The notes under the pieces were generated by a model. The model worked only from the letters and a program-made list of their open reading frames with translations, ran no database searches and was not told the DNA's origin. A stretch of DNA of 64,000 nt from Haloarcula nitratireducens (GTDB lineage: Archaea; Halobacteriota; Halobacteria; Halobacteriales; Haloarculaceae). The position numbers were made by a program, and so were the translations under genes. Positions 46,699 through 55,351 of the stretch are shown here, piece by piece. The stretch's first letter is position 1, and the number at the start of each line of letters is the position of its first letter. The DNA lies in contig NZ_RKLT01000002.1 of the NCBI RefSeq assembly GCF_019599505.1, positions 434,001 to 498,000 of the forward strand, given 5' to 3'.

Positions 46699-47667
46699 AT
46701 GGCGACGGTCACGACCGCGGCGCGACTCCACTTCGGCTTTCAGAACCTCTCGCTCGCCCACGATCGCCTCTACGGCGGCGTCGGCCTCGCGCTCGACGAG
46801 CCGCGGCTGGTCGTCACCGCCGAGGCGAGCGAGGAGATAGCGTGCGACGACGCCGCCGTCGAACCGTACGCCCGCCGCGTCGTCGAGACGCTCGACGTAC
46901 CCGGGGCGCGCGTCACCGTCGAAGAGCGATTCCCGCGCCACGTCGGCCTCGGCAGCGGAACCCAGTTGGCGCTCGCGGCCCTCGTCGCCGTGGCGCGAGC
47001 GCACGACCTGACCGCGGACGCCCGAACGGCCGCACCAGGGCTCGGACGGGGCGGCCGAAGCGGGATCGGCGTCGCCACGTTCGAGAACGGCGGGTTCGTC
47101 GTCGACGGCGGCCACCCCACCGAACGTTTTACCGCCCAACCGCCCGCCGAGGGCGACTGGGACGTGCCGCCGGTGTTGGCCCGTCACGACGTACCGGCTC
47201 GCTGGCGGTTCCTCGTCGTCGTCCCAGATACTGACCCCGGACAGAGCGGGAGCGAGGAGGACCGGAGCATGCGGCAGGCCATCGAACGGGCCGACCCCGG
47301 TATCGCCGACGAGATATCGACACTGCTCACCCGCCGACTCCTGCCGGCCATCGCCACGCGGGACCGCCGCCGGTTCGGCGCGGCCGCCGCTCGACTCGGC
47401 CGTCTCAACGGCGCGTGGTACGCCGACGAGCAGGGCGGCGTCTATCGCCCGCCGGCGGGCACCATCGTCGAGTCCCTCGCAGACGCGCCGACGGTGACCG
47501 GTGCGGGCCAGTCCTCCTGGGGGCCGACCGTCTGGGGGCTGACGGACGCCGACGGCGCGGCGGCGGCACGAGCGGCCGGTGCGGACGCCCTCGACGCGGC
47601 CGGCGTCGACGGCGACGTGTACGTGGTCGCCCCGCGGAACACGGGCGCGAAGTTGAACGAGGGGTAG
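46699..47667 (+). CDS. beta-ribofuranosylaminobenzene 5'-phosphate synthase-like GHMP protein, 322 aa
   Basis: GHMP-superfamily protein of the RFA-P synthase type, which joins p-aminobenzoate and phosphoribosyl diphosphate in methanopterin synthesis. N-terminal [15 protein letters not shown] loop [45 protein letters not shown], and C-terminal [17 protein letters not shown] are characteristic. Haloarchaea are not known to make methanopterin, so the true product here may be a related pterin intermediate; see findings. Confidence 0.85.
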   Translation: MATVTTAARLHFGFQNLSLAHDRLYGGVGLALDEPRLVVTAEASEEIACDDAAVEPYARRVVETLDVPGARVTVEERFPRHVGLGSGTQLALAALVAVARAHDLTADARTAAPGLGRGGRSGIGVATFENGGFVVDGGHPTERFTAQPPAEGDWDVPPVLARHDVPARWRFLVVVPDTDPGQSGSEEDRSMRQAIERADPGIADEISTLLTRRLLPAIATRDRRRFGAAAARLGRLNGAWYADEQGGVYRPPAGTIVESLADAPTVTGAGQSSWGPTVWGLTDADGAAAARAAGADALDAAGVDGDVYVVAPRNTGAKLNEG

Positions 47668-47740
47668 TAGCCCACCGTCCCGTTACCAATCGTGGTAGCG
47701 TGAGCCAAGCGTTTAAGCGACCGCACGAGCCACTGGCGGT

Positions 47741-48577
47741 ATGGAGCGCATCCCGTTCGGCGTCAGGCAACTGGACGCCGTCGTCAACGGCGGCGCGCCG
47801 GCCGGTAGCGTCGTCCTGCTCTCGGGAGAGGCCGGAGCCGGCACGCGGGAGTTCATGCACACGAGCGCGGTCATCAACGGGCTGGCCGAGGAAGACGGCG
47901 ACCTCTTCGACCTCCACTACGGGTCGCCGTCGGCCGACGCCGTCGTCCCAGAGGCCGTCCACTACGTCTCCTTCACCGCGAGCGGCGGGCAACTCGAAGC
48001 CGAGATGCGATTGGCGATGGACGAGGAACTGCTGGAGGCCGGCCTCGCGGGCGTCGAGTTTCACGACCTCTCCGAGCGGTACTTCCACGTGAGCCCGGTG
48101 CCCAGAGAGTGGTACGCCGAGGAGACGCCGACCATTAAGGACCTGCGGGCGCGCCACGAACGCGACGACCTATTGGGGGCGCTGGGCGAGAAACTCAGCG
48201 AGGTCGCGCCCGGCAATCTGGTGCTCATCGACTCGCTGTCGGACCTCATCAACGGACTGGGCCGGGACATCGACTGGACGGACATCACGTACCTCGTCTC
48301 CGGCCTCCAGAAAGCGGCCCACGAGTGGGGCGGGCTCATCCTCTTACACCTCAACAGCGAGACGCTCTCGGACGTGCGCGAGGGGCAGTTGAGCGACGCC
48401 GCTCACGGGACGATGGAGTTCTCCTGGGAATCGGGCGGCTCCACCCGCGCCCGGACGCTCGTCGTCAAGCAGTTCCGCGGCGTCCTCTCGCAGATAGAGG
48501 AGGAGAACATCGTCCAGTTCGAGACCGAGATCGGCGACGCCGGCTTCGACATCAGCGACGTGCGCAAGATCCGCTGA
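47741..48577 (+). CDS. RAD55/KaiC-like protein with degenerate Walker A, 278 aa
   Basis: RecA-fold protein: IPFGVRQLDAVVNGGAPAGSVVLLSG is the usual start of the domain, but the P-loop reads GEAGAGTREF (residues 29-38), lacking the Lys of GxxGxGK[ST]; Walker B-like NLVLIDSLSDLI is present. It may bind but not hydrolyse nucleotide, serving as regulator. TATA element GCGTTTAAGC (47709-47718) is about 27 nt upstream. Followed by a coiled-coil protein, a DPF-motif protein and tfs, all rightward. Confidence 0.85.
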   Translation: MERIPFGVRQLDAVVNGGAPAGSVVLLSGEAGAGTREFMHTSAVINGLAEEDGDLFDLHYGSPSADAVVPEAVHYVSFTASGGQLEAEMRLAMDEELLEAGLAGVEFHDLSERYFHVSPVPREWYAEETPTIKDLRARHERDDLLGALGEKLSEVAPGNLVLIDSLSDLINGLGRDIDWTDITYLVSGLQKAAHEWGGLILLHLNSETLSDVREGQLSDAAHGTMEFSWESGGSTRARTLVVKQFRGVLSQIEEENIVQFETEIGDAGFDISDVRKIR

Positions 48578-48665
48578 GACCTCCTTCTCGGGCTGTCTGG
48601 TCCCAGTCTCGGACGCTGAAATGGGCGGCAAACGCTTAACTAGCAGGTTCGTCAAACCGTACTCC

Positions 48666-49583
48666 ATGGCCAGTGAGTCGACGGAGGAGGGGGCCGTCAC
48701 CGTCGAGTTGTCGCCGGGACTCGACGAGTGGCTCGACGAGCGAGCGGCGACGCTCGGCGTCCCCCGCGAAGAGGTCGTCAGACAGTTGCTGGCGTCGTAT
48801 CAGGCCGCGGCCGATTTCGAGGACGGATCGCTATCGGGGCTCGTCGACGTCGAAGCGGCCGTCGAGGACGCGATGCAGGACCAGCTCGACGCCGCGGTCA
48901 GCGCCGCCGTCGCCGACGCGCTGGACGGGCAGGTCGAGACGACGGCGGAGCCGGCCGTCGGCGACCGCCTCCCGCAGATCGCCGACGCCGTCGAGGGGCG
49001 ACTCGACGACCGCATCGCCGCCGTCGAAGCCGACTTTCGAGCCAAGATCGAGGACGTGCGCGAACGGGTCGTTCAGGTCAAGCGGGAAACCGACGAGAAG
49101 GCCCCGGCCGACCACGACCACGCGGAGTTCGACGCGCTCGCCGAACTCGAGAGCGAGGTGACCGAACTACGCCGAGAGCTCATCGACCGCGCGGAGCGCG
49201 TCGAAGAGAGCGTCGCCGACCAGTCGGGCCGCATCGACGATCTCGAAGCGGGGTCGGGCGACGTCGAGGACCGGCTCGACGACGTCGGGGACAAGCTCAA
49301 GCGCGTCGCGTGGGTCGTCAGCGACCTCCGGGAGGACCAGGGCGGCCGTGACAGCCATCAGCGGGCCGTCGACCGCATCAAGCGCGCCGCGGCACAGGAG
49401 GGCGCTTCGACGGCGGCCTGTGAGAACTGCGGCGAGTCGGTCGAGATCGCCCTCTTGACAGATCCGCAGTGTCCCCACTGCGGGACGACCGTCTCGGACG
49501 TGCGACCGGAGGGCGGTATCTTCCGCACGAAGGCGCGGCTCGTCACCGCCGCGCAACTGGAGGCCGGTCCGGACGGTGAGTGA
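48666..49583 (+). CDS. ribbon-helix-helix/coiled-coil protein with C-terminal zinc ribbon, 305 aa
   Basis: N-terminal VTVELSPGLDEWLDERAATLGVPREEVVRQLL fits a CopG-type ribbon-helix-helix. Residues about 60-235 form long acidic coiled coils (ELESEVTELRRELIDRAERVEESV); the C-terminus has CENCGESVEIALLTDPQCPHCG, a zinc ribbon. Likely a dimeric DNA-binding or scaffold protein. ATG 48666. Its last 8 bp overlap the GTG of the next gene. Confidence 0.78.
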   Translation: MASESTEEGAVTVELSPGLDEWLDERAATLGVPREEVVRQLLASYQAAADFEDGSLSGLVDVEAAVEDAMQDQLDAAVSAAVADALDGQVETTAEPAVGDRLPQIADAVEGRLDDRIAAVEADFRAKIEDVRERVVQVKRETDEKAPADHDHAEFDALAELESEVTELRRELIDRAERVEESVADQSGRIDDLEAGSGDVEDRLDDVGDKLKRVAWVVSDLREDQGGRDSHQRAVDRIKRAAAQEGASTAACENCGESVEIALLTDPQCPHCGTTVSDVRPEGGIFRTKARLVTAAQLEAGPDGE

Positions 49584-50115
49584 CGACGACCGCGACGACC
49601 CGTTCAAGGAGTTCGACGAACCGGCGGACCGAGAGGGCGACCCGTTCGAGCATCTGGGCGCACCCGACAAAGCCGACGAACCGTCGGTCGGGACGGCCGA
49701 CGACGCCGTCACCGAGGAGTTCGCGCTCGATGAGGAGCTCGAAGCGGTGACGGACGACGGCCCGCTTTCGGCGGGGGAGACCGACCCGTTCTCGGGGATG
49801 GCCGCCCGCGGCGGCGACCCCTTCGGCGCCGGCGAGGGCGTCTTCGAGGCGGTCGACGTCGGCTCCGTCGACGCCGACGAGGTGTGGGCGTCGCTCGCCG
49901 AGGACGGCGACGGGCGAGAGACCGCCGGCGTCACTCGCTACGCCGACGTCTCGAAACACCGCTACTGCGAGCGGTGCGAGCACTTCTCCGGCCCGCCGGA
50001 AGTCGGGTGCACGCGCGAGGACACCGAGATCGTGGAGTTTCTCGACATGGAGACGGTGCGGCTGCTGGACTGTCCGGTCGTCGCCGAACAGCGCCGGCTC
50101 GGCAACGAGGAGTAA
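49576..50115 (+). CDS. acidic DPF-motif protein with Cys cluster, 179 aa
   Basis: N-terminal 100 residues are disordered, acidic and carry four DPF motifs (residues 8, 22, 70 and 81) similar to those in the KaiC-like ATPase at 2408. The C-terminal part YCERCEHFSGPPEVGC plus a late Cys (LLDCPVV) could hold one metal. Starts at GTG 49576, overlapping the preceding stop, so it is translationally coupled. Function unknown. Confidence 0.75.
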   Translation: MSDDDRDDPFKEFDEPADREGDPFEHLGAPDKADEPSVGTADDAVTEEFALDEELEAVTDDGPLSAGETDPFSGMAARGGDPFGAGEGVFEAVDVGSVDADEVWASLAEDGDGRETAGVTRYADVSKHRYCERCEHFSGPPEVGCTREDTEIVEFLDMETVRLLDCPVVAEQRRLGNEE

Positions 50116-50147
50116 CGTCTTTTTGCGGGGACCGCCCAGTGGCGGCT

Positions 50148-50471
50148 ATGCAATTCTGCGACGACTGCGGTTCGATGATGCACGCGGACGGCGGCGAGAT
50201 GGTCTGTCAGTCCTGCGGCGCGCGCGTCGCCAAGGACGAGGACCGGGCGGCCGACTTCGTCACGACGGACGAACAGAGCGACGACGACGTCATCGAGACC
50301 GAGGAGGGCGCGAACTTCGAGGGGAAACCCACCGCCGAGGACGTGACCTGCGACGAGTGCGGCCACGGGAAGGCGTGGTACACCATCAAACAGACCGGGT
50401 CGGCCGACGAACCGCCGACGCGCTTTTTCAAGTGCCAGGAGTGCGGCCACCGCTGGCGGGAGTACAACTGA
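50148..50471 (+). CDS. tfs: transcription factor S (TFIIS/Rpb9-like), 107 aa
   Basis: Cleavage-stimulating factor for paused archaeal RNA polymerase. N-terminal zinc ribbon CDDCGSMM ... CQSCG, linker, then C-terminal ribbon CDECGHGKAWYTIKQTGSADEPPTRFFKCQECG in context, with the catalytic acidic pair D87-E88 in SADEPPT. Standard length. TATA-like T-run about 30 nt upstream. Confidence 0.95.
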   Translation: MQFCDDCGSMMHADGGEMVCQSCGARVAKDEDRAADFVTTDEQSDDDVIETEEGANFEGKPTAEDVTCDECGHGKAWYTIKQTGSADEPPTRFFKCQECGHRWREYN

Positions 50472-50534
50472 GCCGATCTGCTTTCATTTGCCGGGTATGC
50501 TTCTATCGGGCTCTGTCACGTCCTTCGAAGCGCA

Positions 50535-50876
50535 ATGCCAGATTTCACGCTGCACGAACCGACGATCCGTGGGACGACGAAGGCAGAGCCCCGCATACCG
50601 TACGAGGAAGCGGACTTCCCGACGGACGACATCGCCGACCTCGACGACTACTTCCTCCTCTCGACGTCGGGCATCCCGCCCGAGGACTTCGACGACCTGT
50701 ATCTCCCGGTCTGCCACCTCGACCAGCGCCTGAGTCTGCCGCTCCTCCGGCGCGCGCTCGACGAGATCGAGACTCTCGAAGACATCGAAGCCGAAACGAT
50801 GACGGAGACCATCGACATGATCCACGACCTCGGGGAGTGCTTCCCGAACGACGGACTCAACGACGACGAGACGTAG
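50535..50876 (+). CDS. conserved haloarchaeal protein, 113 aa
   Basis: Short acidic soluble protein of unknown function; segments ADFPTDDIADLDDYFLLSTSGIPPEDFDDLYLPVCHL and the helical LLRRALDEIETLEDIEAETMTETIDMIHDL suggest an alpha-helical fold. Two Cys only. A GGCGG-GTTGA-CCGCC hairpin at 50910-50924 just after the gene could end transcription. Confidence 0.65.
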   Translation: MPDFTLHEPTIRGTTKAEPRIPYEEADFPTDDIADLDDYFLLSTSGIPPEDFDDLYLPVCHLDQRLSLPLLRRALDEIETLEDIEAETMTETIDMIHDLGECFPNDGLNDDET

Positions 50877-51379
50877 GCCGCGCCGACGTTTTCGCTGTCC
50901 TCTCGGCGGCGGGTTGACCGCCTGAGGGCTCCCCTGCCCGCTCGCGGCCCGCTATCGGTCGCTTATCCACGTCCTAAACCGCTCGTTGAGCCGAGGGTCG
51001 GCGGGCCGAACCACGGGCGAGCGGCCGACGGCCCGGCCGGTCGCGGGGGCTATCGGTGACTGGAGTCGGGGCCGTGACGAGCGTCACTGGCTGGTGAGAG
51101 CGCCCGAGAGTCGAAGCGACCGGGAGCGCGCTCGCGTCGAACGAACTTGGCGTCCGCCCGGCGTCGGAGGGCCTCTGTCCCGTTATACGGTCCATGCGGC
51201 GTATAAATGGACGATTTCCCCGAACTAATCTCGGTGCAACGGTCGAACGAGGTGACGAACGCCGTTGGCTCTATTTCGTCGGATATGCGGGGTAGCGACC
51301 GAGACAGTGCGGTCTGTAGCGTGCAACCGACGGGAGCGACTACAGTCTTTTATTACGTCCATCTCCGAGTCGGAGACCG
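50877..51379. other. large intergenic region without a convincing gene
   Basis: More than 500 bp lacking a supportable ORF. It holds the hairpin at 50910-50924 and, near 51190-51205, a clear TATA-like CGTATAAATGG reading rightward whose product is not evident; a second promoter at 51346-51355 serves the HalX leader. An 80-codon open frame at 50986-51228 exists but looks like GC-biased noise. I see no structured RNA that I recognise. Confidence 0.5.
51346..51355 (+). promoter_or_regulatory. TATA box of the HalX leader ORF
   Basis: TCTTTTATTA centred about 29 nt upstream of the ATG at 51380, the same geometry as at 2343. Confidence 0.5.
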
Positions 51380-51457
51380 ATGAGACACTCTCCGCTATCG
51401 TTCGAGAGTTCGCACCAACCGTCGGTTTCCTTCCCAACTAGTCGAGCGGGGGCATGA
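51380..51457 (+). CDS. putative 25-aa leader peptide overlapping the HalX start
   Basis: Mini-ORF beginning MRHSPLSFESSHQP and ending SRAGA; its TGA (51455-51457) overlaps the HalX ATG at 51454. The promoter at 51346-51355 predicts transcription starting at this ATG. Same layout as the leader before the ATPase at 2408; translation unproven. Confidence 0.35.
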   Translation: MRHSPLSFESSHQPSVSFPTSRAGA

Positions 51458-52062
51458 GTAGAGCCGTGGTCGACGGTGGATCCTGTGTGGAAGAACACGC
51501 GAGACGGGACGAGAGCGCCGAACCGACGGTGCTGGTCGTCGACGACGAACAGCCGCTCGCCGACGCCTACGAGCAGTGGATCCGCGATACGTGCTCGACT
51601 CGCGTCGCCTACGACGGCGAGGAGGCGATACGGCTACTCGACGAGTCAGTCGACCTCGCGTTGCTGGACCGGCAGATGCCGGGTCGTTCGGGCGACGAAG
51701 TGGCCGAGACGATCCGACAGAGAGACATCGACTGCCGTATCGCCATGCTGTCGGCGCTCGAACCCGACGAGGAACTGCTCGACGTCTACTACGATACGTA
51801 CCGGATGAAACCGCTGACGAGTCCCGAAGAGCTACACGACCTCTTCGAGACGTTACAGCGGCGTGCGACGTACAATCCCGAGGAGCGTCGATTGTTAGCG
51901 GTGGTGACGAAGAAGCACGACATCGAGCAGAGCGTCGACCGGTCGACGCTACGGCAGTCGGCCCGATACAGCGAACTGACCGACGAGCTAGACGCCCTCC
52001 GTCGGAACCTCTCGCGGGCCGAAGAGCTGCTCGAAAAGGAAGGGCTTTCCGAGCACGTCTGA
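51454..52062 (+). CDS. HalX-domain response regulator, 202 aa
   Basis: Receiver domain with acidic pair D30/D31, phospho-acceptor D72 in LALLDRQMPG and K119 in YRMKPL, preceded by a 22-residue extension. C-terminal HalX domain from about residue 130 (YNPEERRLLAVVTKKHDIEQSVDRSTL; LDALRRNLSRAEELLEKEGL). Paralogue of the protein at 438; no kinase nearby. Base composition slightly lower in GC than neighbours. Confidence 0.88.
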   Translation: MSRAVVDGGSCVEEHARRDESAEPTVLVVDDEQPLADAYEQWIRDTCSTRVAYDGEEAIRLLDESVDLALLDRQMPGRSGDEVAETIRQRDIDCRIAMLSALEPDEELLDVYYDTYRMKPLTSPEELHDLFETLQRRATYNPEERRLLAVVTKKHDIEQSVDRSTLRQSARYSELTDELDALRRNLSRAEELLEKEGLSEHV

Positions 52063-52102
52063 GAGCCGTCTGCGCGCCGAGACCCGGAGGTGAGCGGCCT
52101 GT

Positions 52103-52975
52103 TTACGGCGCGACCGCGACCCACGCGAGGACGACCAGCACCGCGCCGGTCACCGTCGACCCGACGGCGTGCGTCCGGAGCCGGTCTAAGAGGTCGTGGG
52201 AGTGTTCGTGGAGCGAACAGACCTCGTCGATCTCGCTGCCGGCCTCGCAGTTGGGGAGGAAATCCATGGCGACGTGGAGGAAGATGCCGGCGGCGAAGCC
52301 GAAGACGACGGCCCTGGCGACCGGCGTCTCCGGGAGCGTCAGCAGGGCCGACGGGATGGCGGTGAGTCCGACGCCGGCCGCCGGGAGCAACAGCGCCGTC
52401 GCCGATTTGCCGTCACGGCGGAGCCGGCGCGCGGCGGCGTACCCGGCCGGTCCCTTGTGCGAGACGATGGCCAGACCCAGCAACAAGCCGAGCGTCGGCA
52501 TCGAGGCGTAGACGAGACCGATGATGAGCCCGGCCGAGAGCGCGTGGGCGGCGATAGCGGCCGTGGTCGTATCGAAGGACGTATCGAGATGCGTCAGCCG
52601 GTGGCCGACGGTGTGGGTGCCGTAGCCGGCGACGATACCGAATGCGATGCCGATCCCGCCGATGCGCGGCGTCCCGGCGGCCGTCCCGAGTCCCATCGCC
52701 TGCGGGACGAGGAACATCGCCGCCGAGGTGACCATCGCGCCGCTCGCCAGCCCGTAGCCCCAGACGAGCCGGTGAGGGTTCGTTCGGTCGGCGCGCGTCC
52801 CCAGCCACGCGCCGAGTGCCATCGCCACGAACGCGACCCACGAGATGACGAGGACCTTCTGCGCCCCGCCGGTGACTGCCACGGCCGACAGCGCGAGCAG
52901 GCCGAGGACGCCGAGAACGCCGAGTATCGAGGGGCGGGCGTTGTTATTAAAATCCATATTTTCGTTAATAGGCAT
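52103..52975 (-). CDS. ZIP-family metal transporter, 290 aa
   Basis: Polytopic membrane protein with about eight helices. Metal-site segments AAHALSAGLIIG, AIVSHKGPAGYA and GIFLHVAMDFLP carry the His/Asp/Glu positions typical of ZIP helices 4 and 5. A His-containing loop (CSLHEHSHD) near residue 250 may assist metal capture. Probably zinc or another divalent ion; specificity unknown. The intergenic region upstream is AT-rich. Confidence 0.85.
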   Translation of the reverse strand: MPINENMDFNNNARPSILGVLGVLGLLALSAVAVTGGAQKVLVISWVAFVAMALGAWLGTRADRTNPHRLVWGYGLASGAMVTSAAMFLVPQAMGLGTAAGTPRIGGIGIAFGIVAGYGTHTVGHRLTHLDTSFDTTTAAIAAHALSAGLIIGLVYASMPTLGLLLGLAIVSHKGPAGYAAARRLRRDGKSATALLLPAAGVGLTAIPSALLTLPETPVARAVVFGFAAGIFLHVAMDFLPNCEAGSEIDEVCSLHEHSHDLLDRLRTHAVGSTVTGAVLVVLAWVAVAP

Positions 52976-53020
52976 TACTGAATACCAGTGTGGTGTTACT
53001 AATAAATCCCTCGGTCGGGC

Positions 53021-53713
53021 TCACCGGGTCGCGTCCCGATAGTCCGTCCAGTCGAGGACAGCGCCGTCGAGGGTCGGTTCGGGGGCGTCGGTCAGGGCCC
53101 ACAGGACCATCTCGGCGACGTCGTCGGGGTCGCGGCCACCGCCGCCCGAGAGGTCGGTCGCCACCTGCCCGGGATCGATCGCGCCGACCGTCGCGTCGAG
53201 GTCGGCCGCGAAGCCGCGAGCGACGGCCTCCGCCGCGGCCTTCGAGACGGCGTAGGACCCGTAACCTGACGTCCCTCGCCTGGCGACGGCACCGGTCGGA
53301 ACGACGACGCGCGCGTCGGCAGCGAGATGGGGAACCGCCTCGCGGATCGTCGCGAACACGCCGCGCGCGTTCGTCCGCAAGTGGTCGTCGAAGGCCGCGT
53401 ACGACTCCTCGGGAAGGGGCGTCTCCCCCGCGTCGCCGTGATAGACGGCCGCGTTGGCGACCGCGCCGTCGATCTTCCCGCCGGCTCGCGCCGCCCGCTC
53501 TACCAGTCGCTCGACGTCGAACTCGTCGCGCACGTCGGCCCGCATCGCGGTCACCTGCCCTCCCGCCGCGGCGATGTCGTCGGCCACCGCGTCCAACGCG
53601 TCGCCGTCGCGGGCACAGACGACGGCGTGGCCGCCCGCGGCCGCGATGGCGCGTGCGACCGCTCTCCCGATTCCGCGACTCGCTCCGGTCACGACTACCG
53701 TCGCGTCGTTCAT
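53021..53713 (-). CDS. short-chain dehydrogenase/reductase, 230 aa
   Basis: Classical SDR: cofactor loop TGASRGIGRAVA, NAAVYHG, catalytic Ser in VVPTGAVARRGTSGYGS region and YAVSK (Tyr-x3-Lys). Substrate unknown. ATG 53713 (MNDATVVVTGAS) preferred over an upstream start. It reads away from the carotenoid operon; involvement in that pathway cannot be inferred. Confidence 0.87.
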   Translation of the reverse strand: MNDATVVVTGASRGIGRAVARAIAAAGGHAVVCARDGDALDAVADDIAAAGGQVTAMRADVRDEFDVERLVERAARAGGKIDGAVANAAVYHGDAGETPLPEESYAAFDDHLRTNARGVFATIREAVPHLAADARVVVPTGAVARRGTSGYGSYAVSKAAAEAVARGFAADLDATVGAIDPGQVATDLSGGGGRDPDDVAEMVLWALTDAPEPTLDGAVLDWTDYRDATR

Positions 53714-53863
53714 AGCTCTGCGTTGGGGTGCCATCTTCATCTCAGTTTGCACCGGGACCGCTCGAACCCGTGTTCCCCTCGCCGTTCGTCACCCCCTGCT
53801 ACGCTGTCACCCCAATCTGTTTGGCCGCGGGTTTATTGCTGGCCCGGCCTCCAGATGTACGTA

Positions 53864-55351
53864 ATGAGTGACCTGTCTAGTGAGGAGGTAGTCGTCGTCG
53901 GCGGCGGGTTCGGCGGACTCTCGGCGGCCTGTTATCTCGCTGACGCCGGTGCGGAGGTGCGCCTGCTGGAGAAGAACGAGCAGTTGGGCGGCCGGGCCTC
54001 CCGGCTGGAAGCGGAGGGGTTCGAGTTCGACATGGGGCCATCGTGGTATCTGATGCCCGACGTGTTCGAGCGCTTCTTCGCCTACTTCGGGAAGGAGCCG
54101 AGCGACTTCTACGACCTCGAACGCTTAGACCCCCACTATCGAGTCTTCTTCAAGGACGGCGACCGGCTGGACGTGACCGGGAACAACGCCGAGATGCGCG
54201 AGAAGTTCGAGGCGTACGAACCCGGTGCGGCCGAGGCGTTCGACGACTACCTCGCCACCAGCGAACGGCACTACGAGACGGCCATGGAGAAGTTCGTCTA
54301 CGAGGACCGCTCGCGCCTGCGCGACTGGGTCGACTTAGACGTGCTGACCGCTGCCCCCATCGGCCTCCAACTGCTCGGGTCGATGCAGGGCCACGTCGGG
54401 GACTACTTCGACCACCCGAAGCTCCAGCAGATCATGCAGTACACGCTCGTCTTTCTGGGCGGGTCGCCGAAGAACACGCCGGCGCTGTACAACATGATGA
54501 GCCACGTCGACTTCAACCTCGGCGTCTACTACCCCGAGGACGGCATCGCGTCGGTGGTCGAGGCGCTCGTCGAACTCGGCGAGGGGCTCGGCGTCACTTA
54601 CGAGACGGACGCCGAAGTCGCGGAGATCGCCCGCCGGAAGGAGGGGTTCCTGGTCGAGACGGTCCACGGCGAGACGCTCCACCCGGACGAGGTGGTCGTC
54701 AACGCCGACTACGCCCACGCCGAGCGCGAACTCCTGCCCGACCACGAGCGCCAGTACGACGACGGCTACTGGGACGACCGGACCTACGCGCCGTCCGCCT
54801 TCCTCATGTACATGGGCGTCGAAGGCGACGTAGAGCCGCTCGCCCACCACACGCTCGTCCTGCCGACCGACTGGGAGCCGCACTTCGACGACATCTTCGA
54901 GGAGGCCGACTGGCCCGACGACCCGGCGTACTACCTCTGTGTCCCCTCGAAGACGGACGACAGCGTCGCGCCCGAGGGCCACTCGAACCTCTTCGTCCTC
55001 GTGCCCGTCGCGCCCGGCCTCCACGACGGCGACGCCGTCCGGGAGGAGTACCGCGAGAAGATTCTCGCCGACATCGCCGAGAACACCGGCGTCGACCTGC
55101 GCGACCGCGTCGTCTACGAGAAGCAGTTCGCCGTCTCGGACTTCGGCGAGCGGTACAACGCCACCGAGGGCACCGCGCTGGGGCTGGCCCACACGCTCCG
55201 GCAGACCGCCTTGCTCCGCCCGAACAACCGCTCGTCGGCCGTCGACGGCCTCTACTTCACGGGCTCCTTTACCACGCCCGGCATCGGGATGCCGATGTGT
55301 CTCATCAGCGGCCAGAACACGGCCGAGCGGCTCATCAGCGACCACGAATGA
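53864..55351 (+). CDS. crtD: carotenoid 3,4-desaturase (CrtI family), 495 aa
   Basis: FAD-dependent desaturase of the bacterioruberin pathway. N-terminal VVVGGGFGGLSAACYLADAGAEVRLLEKNEQLGGR-type Rossmann site, C-terminal GLYFTGSFTTPGIGMPMCLISGQNTAERL FAD segment in context. Followed by lyeJ and cruF as in the characterised Haloarcula cluster, which is why crtD rather than crtI is assigned. ATG 53864 is used; ATG 53855 (adds MYV) fits the TATA element GGGTTTATTGC (53829-53839) slightly better. Confidence 0.88.
   Translation: MSDLSSEEVVVVGGGFGGLSAACYLADAGAEVRLLEKNEQLGGRASRLEAEGFEFDMGPSWYLMPDVFERFFAYFGKEPSDFYDLERLDPHYRVFFKDGDRLDVTGNNAEMREKFEAYEPGAAEAFDDYLATSERHYETAMEKFVYEDRSRLRDWVDLDVLTAAPIGLQLLGSMQGHVGDYFDHPKLQQIMQYTLVFLGGSPKNTPALYNMMSHVDFNLGVYYPEDGIASVVEALVELGEGLGVTYETDAEVAEIARRKEGFLVETVHGETLHPDEVVVNADYAHAERELLPDHERQYDDGYWDDRTYAPSAFLMYMGVEGDVEPLAHHTLVLPTDWEPHFDDIFEEADWPDDPAYYLCVPSKTDDSVAPEGHSNLFVLVPVAPGLHDGDAVREEYREKILADIAENTGVDLRDRVVYEKQFAVSDFGERYNATEGTALGLAHTLRQTALLRPNNRSSAVDGLYFTGSFTTPGIGMPMCLISGQNTAERLISDHE

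Noticed and set aside
51000..51200. SRP RNA or RNase P RNA
   Set aside because: GC-rich and gene-free, but I could not find the conserved SRP helix 8 tetraloop region or the RNase P core.
50986..51228. 80-codon ORF in the large intergenic region
   Set aside because: Arg-rich composition typical of out-of-frame GC-rich DNA, no motif, no matching promoter.
53327..53863. Upstream extension of crtD
   Set aside because: Antisense to the SDR gene and across the promoter; the CrtI homology starts at 53864.
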